From NCBI RefSeq assembly GCF_030684675.1, contig NZ_JAUXXZ010000052.1:1-64000 (forward strand): a DNA stretch of 64,000 bases, written 5' to 3'. The stretch comes from Daejeonella sp. GTDB taxonomy: Bacteria; Bacteroidota; Bacteroidia; Sphingobacteriales; Sphingobacteriaceae. Positions 50,680 through 59,034 of the stretch are shown one piece after another; positions within the stretch are counted from its first letter, which is position 1; each line of letters begins with the position of its first letter. The notes beneath the pieces are model-generated. The model was not told the origin of the DNA. It was given only the letters and a program-made list of their open reading frames with translations, and ran no database searches. Position numbers and translations under genes: made by a program.

Positions 50680-52725
50680 TCAGAACTGAAAACGCAACTG
50701 TAATCTTATATCTGAACGTTTATTGCCATTAATCAGGTCCCCTCCAGTTCCAATCGTTTCCTGATTGGCATAACTTATCAAAGCATAGCGTAACCACAGG
50801 TCGGTTCCGCGTGATATGGAATATCTGCCATTGACATAAAACCTGACCCCTTTCCCCTGATAAGCCGGTACAGAATATGAATACAAAACATCATTTTCGT
50901 AAGAATAGATCCTTGTATTGAACCCTGAAGTCTCAAAAATTGCAAAGCGAATATTACCTGAAATTTTCGAACCCATAGGGTCGTAAATGATATCCTGGAA
51001 ACTCAAAAAACCAAATTCAGGATTCAGATTACCCTTGCGATAACGAACAATTTCCGCACGGTTTCTGATAGAAAAATCATTGCTGATCTTATAGGTCATT
51101 TCGACCCTTAAATTCTGCTTATCTACAATGTCCAATCCTGGTCCGGAATCTTCAGTGTTCTCCTCCCTGATCTGTTGCCTGAATCTGCCAATAAGCTTAA
51201 ACAGCTTTCCGGGTGTATAAGTGATTTGCCCAAAGAGTTCATAACCAGAAGAGGGACCATCAACCCGGAATTTCAACCATGGGAAGCTGAAAAAATCTGA
51301 ATAGGTATAAAGTTCCCATTGCCGGTTAAACTTAATTGCAAGGCCTGAATAAAATCCACGTTCGTTAACAGCATTCGATGCTTCTGCCAGACCCTGATTA
51401 AAAAAAGAATGATAATTTTTTTCGTAGTTCCGATAGAGCAGTACCAAAGAGACAGGCGGAGCTAAGCTGCTTATGAGTCCATTTAAAATCGCAAAACCGG
51501 AATTCAGACTATGAGCTGCCTCTCCAAAAATATAGGAATTCTTAAATGTGTAACTATAATTCAGGCTTACATTGTGTAGGCTGGCACCCTTGAAATTATA
51601 TTGCTGATAAAGCGACTTCCCTTCTGCAAACGGAATACTGAATTGGGTACGATAAGCAGTTATTCCTGCACTCAAATCCCCTGTAATATATTGAGCATTA
51701 GCACCATAAACGCGTTGCGAAAGAGCATTCTTATTAAGAATTTCGGTTTTGGTACGGTGCAAACCACTTACTTGCATGGAACTGACCTCCAGACTGGATT
51801 CTGCCATGCCGGCATCAATTCTCCTTCCTGAATAAAATGGAGTAAATGAAATTGCTTTTAACCTAAATGTTCCTGCAATCCCGCGCATAAATAAGGATTC
51901 ATTTACTGAACTATAAGGTCTTAATCCAACATCCTGCTTCGCAATTGTACTTAGGTTTGCTCCTTTACCAAATCCTGCTCCGGCCCACATGCTCAATCCC
52001 TGACCAAACTGCAATGCATAATCACCGGCTATTACTTTTCTGATAATCCCATTTCCTCTATATGAAATATTTGCTGAATAAAAATCAAAACCTTTGCCTC
52101 CCTTGCTGAATGATAAAGGCTCTCCGGCATCTTTCTCCATATTAAGCGATGCAAACAATGCATTTGAATAGTTATACCGGTATCTGGTAAACATCCGCAT
52201 TGCTGAACCTAAATAAGTTCCATCAGCAACCAAATTGGATGATGAAAAACCGGATTGTTTCTCTAAAACTTGTCCGAACCTAAACATGAGGTCATGTTCA
52301 GCTTTCATTATGAGCTTGTTAAAAGAAATAAATTTCAACTCTCCGGGTGGCAATACCACAATAAAATTCAAAAGCCAGCGAAGGGTCTGAGGGTCAAAGC
52401 CGGGTACACTTTGTAACTCCAGAACATCTATAAACAGACCATTTTCTTCCCTATGACTGAGTATGGACTTGACCTGAACTGGTGAAATAAAGAATAACTC
52501 CTGTAATTGATCTTTACTGGCAAGATTAATATTGAGAGGCGATCTCCTGTAATGATTCAAACGTTCCGCAATTTCTGAATAATCATGATCTTCAGAAAGT
52601 TCAGGAGCCATTGATTCCAGTATCTGTTCAATCAGAACATCATTCTGAACCTGCGAATAAGTAGTTATGCCGCGGGTTAAGCACAGCAAAAGCAACAGAT
52701 AAATCGTTCTGTAGTCAGAATTCAT
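50680..52725 (-). CDS. ComEA-like helix-hairpin-helix domain fused to a large beta-rich (barrel-like) region
   Basis: 681 residues from Met at 52725, which begins the signal peptide (NSDYRTIYLLLLLCLTRGITTYSQ); an earlier Met has no sense. Residues about 62-122 form a ComEA-type helix-hairpin-helix unit (LNINLASKDQLQELFF, VKSILSHREENGLF, LQSVPGFDPQTLRWL). The remaining 550 residues are beta-rich with alternating aromatic strands, GxGLSMWAG, and end in LQLRFQF, as an outer-membrane barrel would. A periplasmic DNA-binding domain on an outer-membrane barrel, next to comEC, fits a DNA uptake role. Overlaps the upstream PorV-like gene by 11 nt. Function inferred. Confidence 0.82.
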   Translation of the reverse strand: MNSDYRTIYLLLLLCLTRGITTYSQVQNDVLIEQILESMAPELSEDHDYSEIAERLNHYRRSPLNINLASKDQLQELFFISPVQVKSILSHREENGLFIDVLELQSVPGFDPQTLRWLLNFIVVLPPGELKFISFNKLIMKAEHDLMFRFGQVLEKQSGFSSSNLVADGTYLGSAMRMFTRYRYNYSNALFASLNMEKDAGEPLSFSKGGKGFDFYSANISYRGNGIIRKVIAGDYALQFGQGLSMWAGAGFGKGANLSTIAKQDVGLRPYSSVNESLFMRGIAGTFRLKAISFTPFYSGRRIDAGMAESSLEVSSMQVSGLHRTKTEILNKNALSQRVYGANAQYITGDLSAGITAYRTQFSIPFAEGKSLYQQYNFKGASLHNVSLNYSYTFKNSYIFGEAAHSLNSGFAILNGLISSLAPPVSLVLLYRNYEKNYHSFFNQGLAEASNAVNERGFYSGLAIKFNRQWELYTYSDFFSFPWLKFRVDGPSSGYELFGQITYTPGKLFKLIGRFRQQIREENTEDSGPGLDIVDKQNLRVEMTYKISNDFSIRNRAEIVRYRKGNLNPEFGFLSFQDIIYDPMGSKISGNIRFAIFETSGFNTRIYSYENDVLYSYSVPAYQGKGVRFYVNGRYSISRGTDLWLRYALISYANQETIGTGGDLINGNKRSDIRLQLRFQF

Positions 52726-53509
52726 AATTGAATGATAAATTTGGAGAATACCCAAGTCTGGGGTGTGATGATACAGCTGCATCCAGAGAAAACCTCCTGT
52801 ATTTTAATCCAAAGCCCCCAGTCTGCTTAAATGGATTAGCACTTAATCCGCCACGTAAATAAAAGCGCTTAATAATTTGATACTCAATACCCATCTTGAT
52901 ATTCATCCCGAAATCAAGCATCTTATTTAAATCGCTTATAAACAATAACTTATCGCTTACCAGGTATGCAAGACCCACAGAAATTCCGGAAAGGATATGA
53001 GAGCCTGAAAGTTCATTAATCCTGCTCCTTCCAGGGTTATAGATATAACTTCCCAAACGGATCCTATCGTTCAGGCTATATTGCATACCCGCATCCACAC
53101 TAATTGCATTTCCGGTACCATAAACAGGTATGCTGACCTGATGATATTTAAGTCCAAGTGAAATCGAAAGGTCAGCAGAAAAACTTCTGGAAAGGGCAAT
53201 CCCTGTAGTTTGTTCCAGGTATTCAGTGATGCCATAGCGTTGAAAACTAAGCCCCAAAACATGTTTCTTAACAGGTAATCCCAAAACTGCACTTTGAGTA
53301 CTTAGCTCAGGGTCCAAATAATGCTGTTCATATCCCAATGCAAATATTGCGCGTTCAATACTTGCAGCACCAGCACTATTTTGCTGTAATGACCATACAT
53401 CCTGTAATGCCGTACCAGCTGAGCCCATTGCTTTAGATCGGGATCCCAGGTTGTTTTGAGCATGTAATGAATGTTGGAATAAAATACAGATCAGGCAGAT
53501 GTATTTCAT
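52715..53509 (-). CDS. PorV/PorQ-like outer-membrane barrel protein
   Basis: 264 residues. Signal peptide (1-17, SLHAQ), then the family start NNLGSRSKAMGSAGTALQDVWSLQQNSAGAASI, followed by repeated short beta strands and a terminal aromatic residue (LSFNYEF). PorV and PorQ are barrels tied to the type IX secretion system, but small PorV-like proteins are numerous in Bacteroidetes and this one lacks T9SS neighbours. It is the first gene of the cassette with the helix-hairpin-helix barrel protein and ComEC, so it may be an accessory of that outer-membrane assembly. Confidence 0.75.
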   Translation of the reverse strand: MKYICLICILFQHSLHAQNNLGSRSKAMGSAGTALQDVWSLQQNSAGAASIERAIFALGYEQHYLDPELSTQSAVLGLPVKKHVLGLSFQRYGITEYLEQTTGIALSRSFSADLSISLGLKYHQVSIPVYGTGNAISVDAGMQYSLNDRIRLGSYIYNPGRSRINELSGSHILSGISVGLAYLVSDKLLFISDLNKMLDFGMNIKMGIEYQIIKRFYLRGGLSANPFKQTGGFGLKYRRFSLDAAVSSHPRLGYSPNLSFNYEF

Positions 53510-53617
53510 TTACATCAAATTAACAATAGAGGAAAGAAGCGGCAAATTGGATTATTAAACGGTCGATAGTAACAAAATCCGGAATTATTAGTCTCTTTGT
53601 CAAATCAATTATTAAGC

Positions 53618-54283
53618 ATGAAAAGAATCATTTTAAATCTCGCTTTGTTACTCATTGGAACAAGCGTTTTCGCACAAAGCAATAAAATAGCTGAGGGCAC
53701 TATTATTTACACAGTAGAATGGAAATTACCTGAGCAAATGCAAGCTATGGCCAGTAACTTCCCTACTGAAATTAAGGTATTCTTCAAAGGAGATTCATCC
53801 AGTTTAAAAACTGAATCTGCAATGTACAGTAGTACCAACATCATCAATTTTAGCAAGGAATATGAGCGCCTCCTGTTGAATATACCTATGATGGGGAAAA
53901 AGTTTTCGGTCATCTTTAGTCCGGCAGACCAGGAAAGAATGGCAGCCAATATGCCCGAATTAAGCGTAAAACCAGGTACTGAAACAAAAAAGATTGCAGG
54001 TTATACTGCTCAAAAACATGAAGTTAATGAGAAGAAAAGCAATCAAAACTCTGAAGCATGGTTTACAAAGGATGTTGAGATCACTCCCAATTCATTAAGC
54101 CGCTTTTATGGTAAGGAATACGGATTCCCCGTTGAATTCACTTCCTACATGAATGGCCTGAGCGTAAAAGCAGTAGTGAAAGAAATTGCAGCAGGTCCGG
54201 TGCCTGCGGGCTCTTTCAGTGCGACCAAAGATTACGAAGAGATTACTTTAGACCAGCTAATGCAAATGCAGGGAGGAAGATAA
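53618..54283 (+). CDS. Secreted DUF4412/GLPGLI-like protein
   Basis: 221 residues. The ATG at 53618 begins a normal signal peptide (KRIILNLALLLIGTSVFAQ); a TTG seven codons upstream adds nothing useful. The body resembles DUF4412/GLPGLI-type proteins: EGTIIYTVEWKLP, IKVFFKGDSSSLKTESAMYSSTNIIN, KKIAGYTAQKHEV and PVEFTSYMNGLSVKAVVKEI, a series of paired beta strands that recall LolA-like folds. Function unknown; these proteins are exported and typically monocistronic. The gene is divergent from the PorV-like gene. Confidence 0.72.
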   Translation: MKRIILNLALLLIGTSVFAQSNKIAEGTIIYTVEWKLPEQMQAMASNFPTEIKVFFKGDSSSLKTESAMYSSTNIINFSKEYERLLLNIPMMGKKFSVIFSPADQERMAANMPELSVKPGTETKKIAGYTAQKHEVNEKKSNQNSEAWFTKDVEITPNSLSRFYGKEYGFPVEFTSYMNGLSVKAVVKEIAAGPVPAGSFSATKDYEEITLDQLMQMQGGR

Positions 54284-54356
54284 AACCCTTGTTTAGGTTA
54301 AATTAACGAAAAGTTTAAAGCTTTTTAACATTCGGCGTTTTTCATAACTTGCGCTG

Positions 54357-56219
54357 ATGTTAAAAAGCTTTATTGTTTTTGGACGGTATTTTCTGTTCTG
54401 GATCATTTTCTTCTTCCTTGAGAGACTTATTTTTCTAATTTATTATTCAGAAAGAATTTCATATTTGGGGATTAGTGAAATCATAAGCACGTTCTGGCGT
54501 GCTTTGAGGCTTGATTTCTCTATGGCTGCCTATATTTCGGCAATCCCTGCCATTGTTTATATCACCTTACTTTTTCTGCCCTCTGTCAAATTCTCCAAAA
54601 TAATAGCCAAAACCTATGTTGTGTTTTTTGTTATTGTATTTTCAACAATTGGAATCAGTAATCTAAATCTATACAGGGAATGGGGTTCCAAAATAAATTT
54701 CAGAGCTCTGGAAATGGCGATTAGTGCTCCAAAAGAAGCAATTGCATCAACGTCTTCTTCTCCGGTCATTCCTATGTTCAGCATCTTATTTGCTTACATG
54801 ATTTTTTCTGTTTTTCTTAGTAATAAAGTCATTTGGTATCAAATTGCCGACCGTACTAAGTCTTTGGGGATCAGGCTGATTATAAGTTTTTTTCTTGCAA
54901 GCACATTATTCCTCGCAATCAGGGGGGGATGGCAGCTTTCACCAATTAACCAGAGTATGTCTTATTTTTCATCCGAACCTGTTTTAAATCATGCTGCAGT
55001 AAATACAGAATGGAATCTCATTCAGGACATTCTGAACAATAAATTTGGGAATGAGAATCCATATAATTACTATAATGAGAAAGACGCTAAGAAGATTGTT
55101 GCAGGCCTTTTCAGAAAACCCGCCGAACCAACACCTCAGGTATTAGATTCTGATCGTCCGAATATTGTATTCATCATACTTGAAAGTTTTACCGCAAGGT
55201 TGGTTGAAGATCTTGGTGGCGAAAAAGGTGTTAGTCCAAATTTTAAAAAGCTGGTTTCAGAAGGCATATTGTTTGAGAATATCTACGCTGCATCAGGGAG
55301 AACCGATAAGGGAGTGGTAGCAACATTAAGCGCATTCCCCTCTCAGGCTATCCGAAGCATCATGAAACAGAATGACAAACAAGAAAGGCTGCCGGCAATC
55401 TCTCAGGACCTGATCCAAAATGGTTATTCGAGCTCTTTTTATTATGGAGGAGAGAGTGAATTCTTTAATATGAAATCTTACATATTGAGTCATGGGTATC
55501 AAAAAATGGTGGATCAGCATTCATTTGACATAAAAGACATGAATTCAAAATGGGGCACTTACGATGATAAAGTTTTCTCAAAAAACATTGCTGACCTCGA
55601 TTATGCTAAACAACCCTTTTTCTCAACAATTCTTACTTTAACCAACCACGAACCATTTGAACTACCTTCAGAACCTCATTTTAAGGGCGATGACGTGGAT
55701 TCCAAATTCAGAAGCACGACATTTTATACTGATTCCTGTTTAGGCGCTTATCTTAATCAGGCAAAACAAAAAAGCTGGTATAAAAACACACTATTTGTTG
55801 CCATTGCCGACCATGGGCACCGTATTCCGGGTAATCTGATGGAATATAATCCGGAACGTTACCGCATTCCTCTTCTTTTTTTTGGGGAAGTGATTAAGCC
55901 GGAATTCAAAGGAACCAGGATCAATAAAATCGGAAACCAAACAGATCTTGCGGCAACTTTGCTTAATCAATTAAAAATTGACCCAAAACGCTTTGTTTGG
56001 AGCAAGGATCTGCTGAATCCGGGCACAGCTGAGTTCGCCTTTTTCAACTGGGATAATGGATTTGGATTTGCAAACAATGAGCAGATTATTTCATTTGATA
56101 ATATTGGTAAGAGCATTATTCTGAGAAAAAGCCCATCAAACTCAAATGTGGATTCAATTCTGACGAGTAATGGGAAAGCATATATGCAGGAGGTCTACAG
56201 ACAATATCTTGAATATTAG
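54357..56219 (+). CDS. LtaS-like phosphoglycerol/phosphoethanolamine transferase (sulfatase fold)
   Basis: 620 residues. Five N-terminal membrane segments (about 5-200) are followed by a periplasmic sulfatase-fold domain: RPNIVFIILESF (metal Glu), nucleophile T316 in SGRTDKGVVATLSAFP, FYYGGESEFFN, KWGTYDDKVF and AIADHGHRIPG (metal Asp/His). This is the lipoteichoic-acid-synthase architecture. In a Gram-negative organism it most likely transfers phosphoglycerol or a similar group to a surface glycan or lipid. Its stop lies 4 nt from that of convergent bioA. Confidence 0.88.
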   Translation: MLKSFIVFGRYFLFWIIFFFLERLIFLIYYSERISYLGISEIISTFWRALRLDFSMAAYISAIPAIVYITLLFLPSVKFSKIIAKTYVVFFVIVFSTIGISNLNLYREWGSKINFRALEMAISAPKEAIASTSSSPVIPMFSILFAYMIFSVFLSNKVIWYQIADRTKSLGIRLIISFFLASTLFLAIRGGWQLSPINQSMSYFSSEPVLNHAAVNTEWNLIQDILNNKFGNENPYNYYNEKDAKKIVAGLFRKPAEPTPQVLDSDRPNIVFIILESFTARLVEDLGGEKGVSPNFKKLVSEGILFENIYAASGRTDKGVVATLSAFPSQAIRSIMKQNDKQERLPAISQDLIQNGYSSSFYYGGESEFFNMKSYILSHGYQKMVDQHSFDIKDMNSKWGTYDDKVFSKNIADLDYAKQPFFSTILTLTNHEPFELPSEPHFKGDDVDSKFRSTTFYTDSCLGAYLNQAKQKSWYKNTLFVAIADHGHRIPGNLMEYNPERYRIPLLFFGEVIKPEFKGTRINKIGNQTDLAATLLNQLKIDPKRFVWSKDLLNPGTAEFAFFNWDNGFGFANNEQIISFDNIGKSIILRKSPSNSNVDSILTSNGKAYMQEVYRQYLEY

Positions 56220-56223
56220 CAAT

Positions 56224-57498
56224 TCAAAATCTCTCCAATGCCTCTTCAATTTTTAAATAAACATAGCTCAGTTGTTCTGTATTAATACAGTAAGGTGGCA
56301 ACACATATACGATATTACCAAGTGGACGAAGAATAATACCCTGGTCCAGAAAAAAGTTATACAGATTATCCCTTAAATTGTTAAAATAAGAAGTTTCACC
56401 TGTACTCTCCCATTCCAATGCAAGAATAGTTCCAGTCTGCCGGATGTTTTTTAGCCTTGGATGATCCTTAATTTTATTCTGGAATTCATGATGGCTTTGA
56501 GTTATTCTAGCAATATTTTTTATTGTTTCCTTATCGAGCAACAAATCAAGGCTAGCTAATGCTGCTGAACAAGCAACCGGATTAGCGGTAAAAGAATGCC
56601 CGTGAAATAATGTCTTCAATTTATCATCTGAGAGAAAGGCATTGTATATATCTAAAGTACAAGTAGTTAATCCTAATGCCATGGTTCCACCAGTCAAACC
56701 TTTTGAAAAACACATCAGATCTGGTTGCTCAGAAAGATGATCAGAGGCAAACAACCTTCCAGTTCTGCCAAAACCAGTCATAACTTCATCGGCAATCGTT
56801 AAAATTCTATTTTTCTTGCAATGCGAAATTAGTTCATCCAGATATTTGGCATCATACATCTGCATTCCTCCTGCACCTTGTACAAGAGGTTCAAAAATAA
56901 AAGCTGAAAGATCAGCTGCAAGCGATGAAATATGATTTTTGAGATCTTCGATATTTCCGGCATCAGGTAGGTCAATAAATTCAACCTCAAATAATAATTT
57001 TTCGAAAGGCTGCGTGAACGCACTTCTTGCGCTAACTGCCATTGCACCGAATGTATCCCCATGATAAGAATTATTAAAGGCCAAAAATTTAATTCTTGAA
57101 TCTCCTTTATTACTCCAATATTGAAGGCACATTTTCAGAGCAACTTCAACTGCAGTTGATCCATTATCTGAATAAAAGAACTTGGATTGACCTGAAGGAA
57201 GAATTTTAATCAGCCTTTCAGCGAGTTCAACTGCCCCGGGATGAGTAAATCCGGCAAAGATCACATGTTCGAGTTGCCTGAGTTGCTCTGCAACCTTTTC
57301 TGCGATGTACGGGTGTGAATGTCCATGAATATTAACCCACCAGGAAGAAATTGCATCAATGTATCTTTTTCCATCTTCTGCTATAAGATAAACACCCTCA
57401 CCTCTTACAATCGGAATGGGACTTGCTGCATTTTGCATTTGGGTATAAGGATGCCAGATCAGCTCCCTGTCGCGTTCAGCTAAAGATTTTTCGGCCAT
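56224..57498 (-). CDS. bioA: Adenosylmethionine-8-amino-7-oxononanoate aminotransferase
   Basis: 424 residues. BioA features: RELIWHPYTQMQNA at the start, GKRYIDAISSWWVNIHGHSHP, FAGFTHPGAVELAERL, FFYSDNGSTAVEVALKM, NNSYHGDTFGAMAVS, ADEVMTGFGRTG and the PLP lysine in CFSKGLTGGTMALG. It transaminates KAPA with S-adenosylmethionine as donor to give DAPA, the substrate of BioD. It is separated from bioF-bioD by 30 kb. It overlaps the upstream Nudix gene by 19 nt, so it is part of a Nudix-linked operon here. Confidence 0.95.
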   Translation of the reverse strand: MAEKSLAERDRELIWHPYTQMQNAASPIPIVRGEGVYLIAEDGKRYIDAISSWWVNIHGHSHPYIAEKVAEQLRQLEHVIFAGFTHPGAVELAERLIKILPSGQSKFFYSDNGSTAVEVALKMCLQYWSNKGDSRIKFLAFNNSYHGDTFGAMAVSARSAFTQPFEKLLFEVEFIDLPDAGNIEDLKNHISSLAADLSAFIFEPLVQGAGGMQMYDAKYLDELISHCKKNRILTIADEVMTGFGRTGRLFASDHLSEQPDLMCFSKGLTGGTMALGLTTCTLDIYNAFLSDDKLKTLFHGHSFTANPVACSAALASLDLLLDKETIKNIARITQSHHEFQNKIKDHPRLKNIRQTGTILALEWESTGETSYFNNLRDNLYNFFLDQGIILRPLGNIVYVLPPYCINTEQLSYVYLKIEEALERF

Positions 57499-57932
57499 TT
57501 TTTTTTTAATAAATCCACAACCCGCTGGTCAGTCTGAAAAGTAACATCATGAACAGCAATTTCATTCAGATCCTTCCATCTAAAAGCTTGTAAAATATTC
57601 CCTGCATCATCAAAATCATAAGGTAAATTTTTAAAATTAAGCTTTAAATCAGATTTAGGACTAACCAGGTAATAGACGCTTATAACCTGACTATCATTAA
57701 ATGCCGATTGAATAAAAAAATCTGTGGTATAAAAATGTTCGATTACATCCACATCCACATTACACTCTTCAATAAATTCTCTCCTTAAAGCTTCTATAAG
57801 TCCTTCTCCATACTCCAGACCTCCGCCCGGAAACTTGCAGAACCTGAATCCATATTCTTCTTCATCACTTAACAATATCTGATTCTGATCATTGATCAGC
57901 AAACCATAAACACGAACATTAAAATTATACAT
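57480..57932 (-). CDS. Nudix hydrolase
   Basis: 150 residues. The Nudix box is complete: GGGLEYGEGLIEALRREFIEEC (about 35-56, pattern Gx5Ex7REUxEExGU with Cys at the Gly position). N-terminal strands NFNVRVYGLLINDQNQILLSDEEEYGFRFCKFPGG fit an NTP- or ADP-ribose-type binding pocket. Substrate unknown. The coding region overlaps bioA by 19 nt at its 3' end and a CDF transporter gene by 8 nt at its 5' end, so the three genes are translationally linked. Confidence 0.9.
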   Translation of the reverse strand: MYNFNVRVYGLLINDQNQILLSDEEEYGFRFCKFPGGGLEYGEGLIEALRREFIEECNVDVDVIEHFYTTDFFIQSAFNDSQVISVYYLVSPKSDLKLNFKNLPYDFDDAGNILQAFRWKDLNEIAVHDVTFQTDQRVVDLLKKKWPKNL

Positions 57933-58908
57933 CTTTGGTAAAATGTTTTTGATTTCTGGTTACATTTTCGGTTGTCCAAAGTATATCAACACGCTTTTCC
58001 TCTGTTCTCACTTCACATGCAGGCATCCTGCAATAATGGCAACATTCAGGCATACAGGGATCAGCATGTATGAAAAATTCCATATTGGAATTAGCTTTAT
58101 GATTAACCAATTTATCTACTTCCGAAACTTCCTCATGAACCTTACTCAGGTTAAAATAATAAGGCAGAGTAATGTGACAGTCGATATGCAGATCAGGCCC
58201 ATAGCGTTGGGTACGAAGATTATGCATATCGATCCATGATTCTTTACGGTGTTCATTAAGTATCGCGATGATCTCATCTGCAATATCAAAATCTGACTCA
58301 TCCATTAAACCTGAAACAGATTTACGAACGAGCTTATATCCACTGTAAATAATGTAAAATCCAATCAGTATGGAAAGAATACTATCGAGATAAGTCAGGC
58401 CGGTAATATAAATCAAAATCAATCCTGCAACGATCCCAACACTAGTGTAAGCATCAGTTTGCAAATGTTTTCCGTCAGCATACAATGTCAATGAATTGAG
58501 TTTCTTGCTTTGAGCAATCAGGTAATAACCTAAGCCATAATTAATCATTCCTGCAGCGGCTATAATTAATGTTCCATCCATAAGATCGCTAATCTCATGA
58601 GGATAAAAAAGATTATAACCCGATTTGAAACTTATCAGGATTCCGGCAATTACAATTAAGCTGCCTTCAATAAATACAGAAAAGAACTCGACTTTTCCGT
58701 GCCCGTAAGGATGATTGGAATCACGGGGCTGAGAAGCCACATAAATGCTGTAAAATGCAAAAAGACCAGCCAGAATATTGACAATACTTTCGGCGGCATC
58801 AGTTAGAATTGAATTGGATGAAGTAATAAAATAAGCTGTAAACTTTGCAAGCATCAGTAAAACACCGATGACAAGGGATATTAAAATAACTTTTTTTTGA
58901 GTTTGCAA
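57925..58908 (-). CDS. Cation diffusion facilitator (CDF) family metal transporter
   Basis: 327 residues. Six membrane segments with the CDF metal-site residues: SNSILTDAAESIVNIL in TM2 and LYADGKHLQTDAYTSVG in TM5 (HxxxD). A C-terminal cytoplasmic ferredoxin-like domain (about 205-290) follows. The end carries a Cys-rich tail HADPCMPECCHYCRMPACEVR with five cysteines, which may bind zinc or another thiophilic metal. The protein should export divalent metal by proton antiport. It is the first gene of the CDF-Nudix-bioA operon and has a TAAATTTG element upstream. Confidence 0.92.
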   Translation of the reverse strand: MQTQKKVILISLVIGVLLMLAKFTAYFITSSNSILTDAAESIVNILAGLFAFYSIYVASQPRDSNHPYGHGKVEFFSVFIEGSLIVIAGILISFKSGYNLFYPHEISDLMDGTLIIAAAGMINYGLGYYLIAQSKKLNSLTLYADGKHLQTDAYTSVGIVAGLILIYITGLTYLDSILSILIGFYIIYSGYKLVRKSVSGLMDESDFDIADEIIAILNEHRKESWIDMHNLRTQRYGPDLHIDCHITLPYYFNLSKVHEEVSEVDKLVNHKANSNMEFFIHADPCMPECCHYCRMPACEVRTEEKRVDILWTTENVTRNQKHFTKDV

Positions 58909-58927
58909 ACCAGAGCCTATTTATGAG

Positions 58928-58935
58928 CAAATTTA
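58928..58935 (-). promoter_or_regulatory. -7 promoter element TAAATTTG of the CDF-Nudix-bioA operon
   Basis: Minus-strand TAAATTTG, exact TAnnTTTG match, 19 nt before the CDF start codon. A weak TTG (CAA on the plus strand at 58951) lies 15 nt further, shorter than the usual spacing. Confidence 0.42.
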
Positions 58936-58995
58936 TATAATACAACAGAGCAATTGTTATTATTATCGAAATATAAGCTTCATTTATCTTTAATT

Positions 58996-59026
58996 TTTGC
59001 ATTGGCTGGGCATGTTCATATATTTG
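58996..59026 (+). promoter_or_regulatory. Consensus Bacteroidetes promoter of the aspartate aminotransferase gene
   Basis: TTTG (58996-58999), exactly 19 nt, then TATATTTG (59019-59026): a full match to the TTTG-N19-TAnnTTTG consensus. The chosen ATG begins only 8 nt after the -7 element, so the transcript is probably leaderless or nearly so. It also rules out the longer reading that starts at 58954. Confidence 0.7.
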
Positions 59027-59034
59027 CGTTAATT

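Noticed and set aside
53510-53617. Consensus promoter before the DUF4412-like gene (CTCTTTG)
   Set aside because: It lacks the TA of TAnnTTTG and has no -33 element at proper distance.
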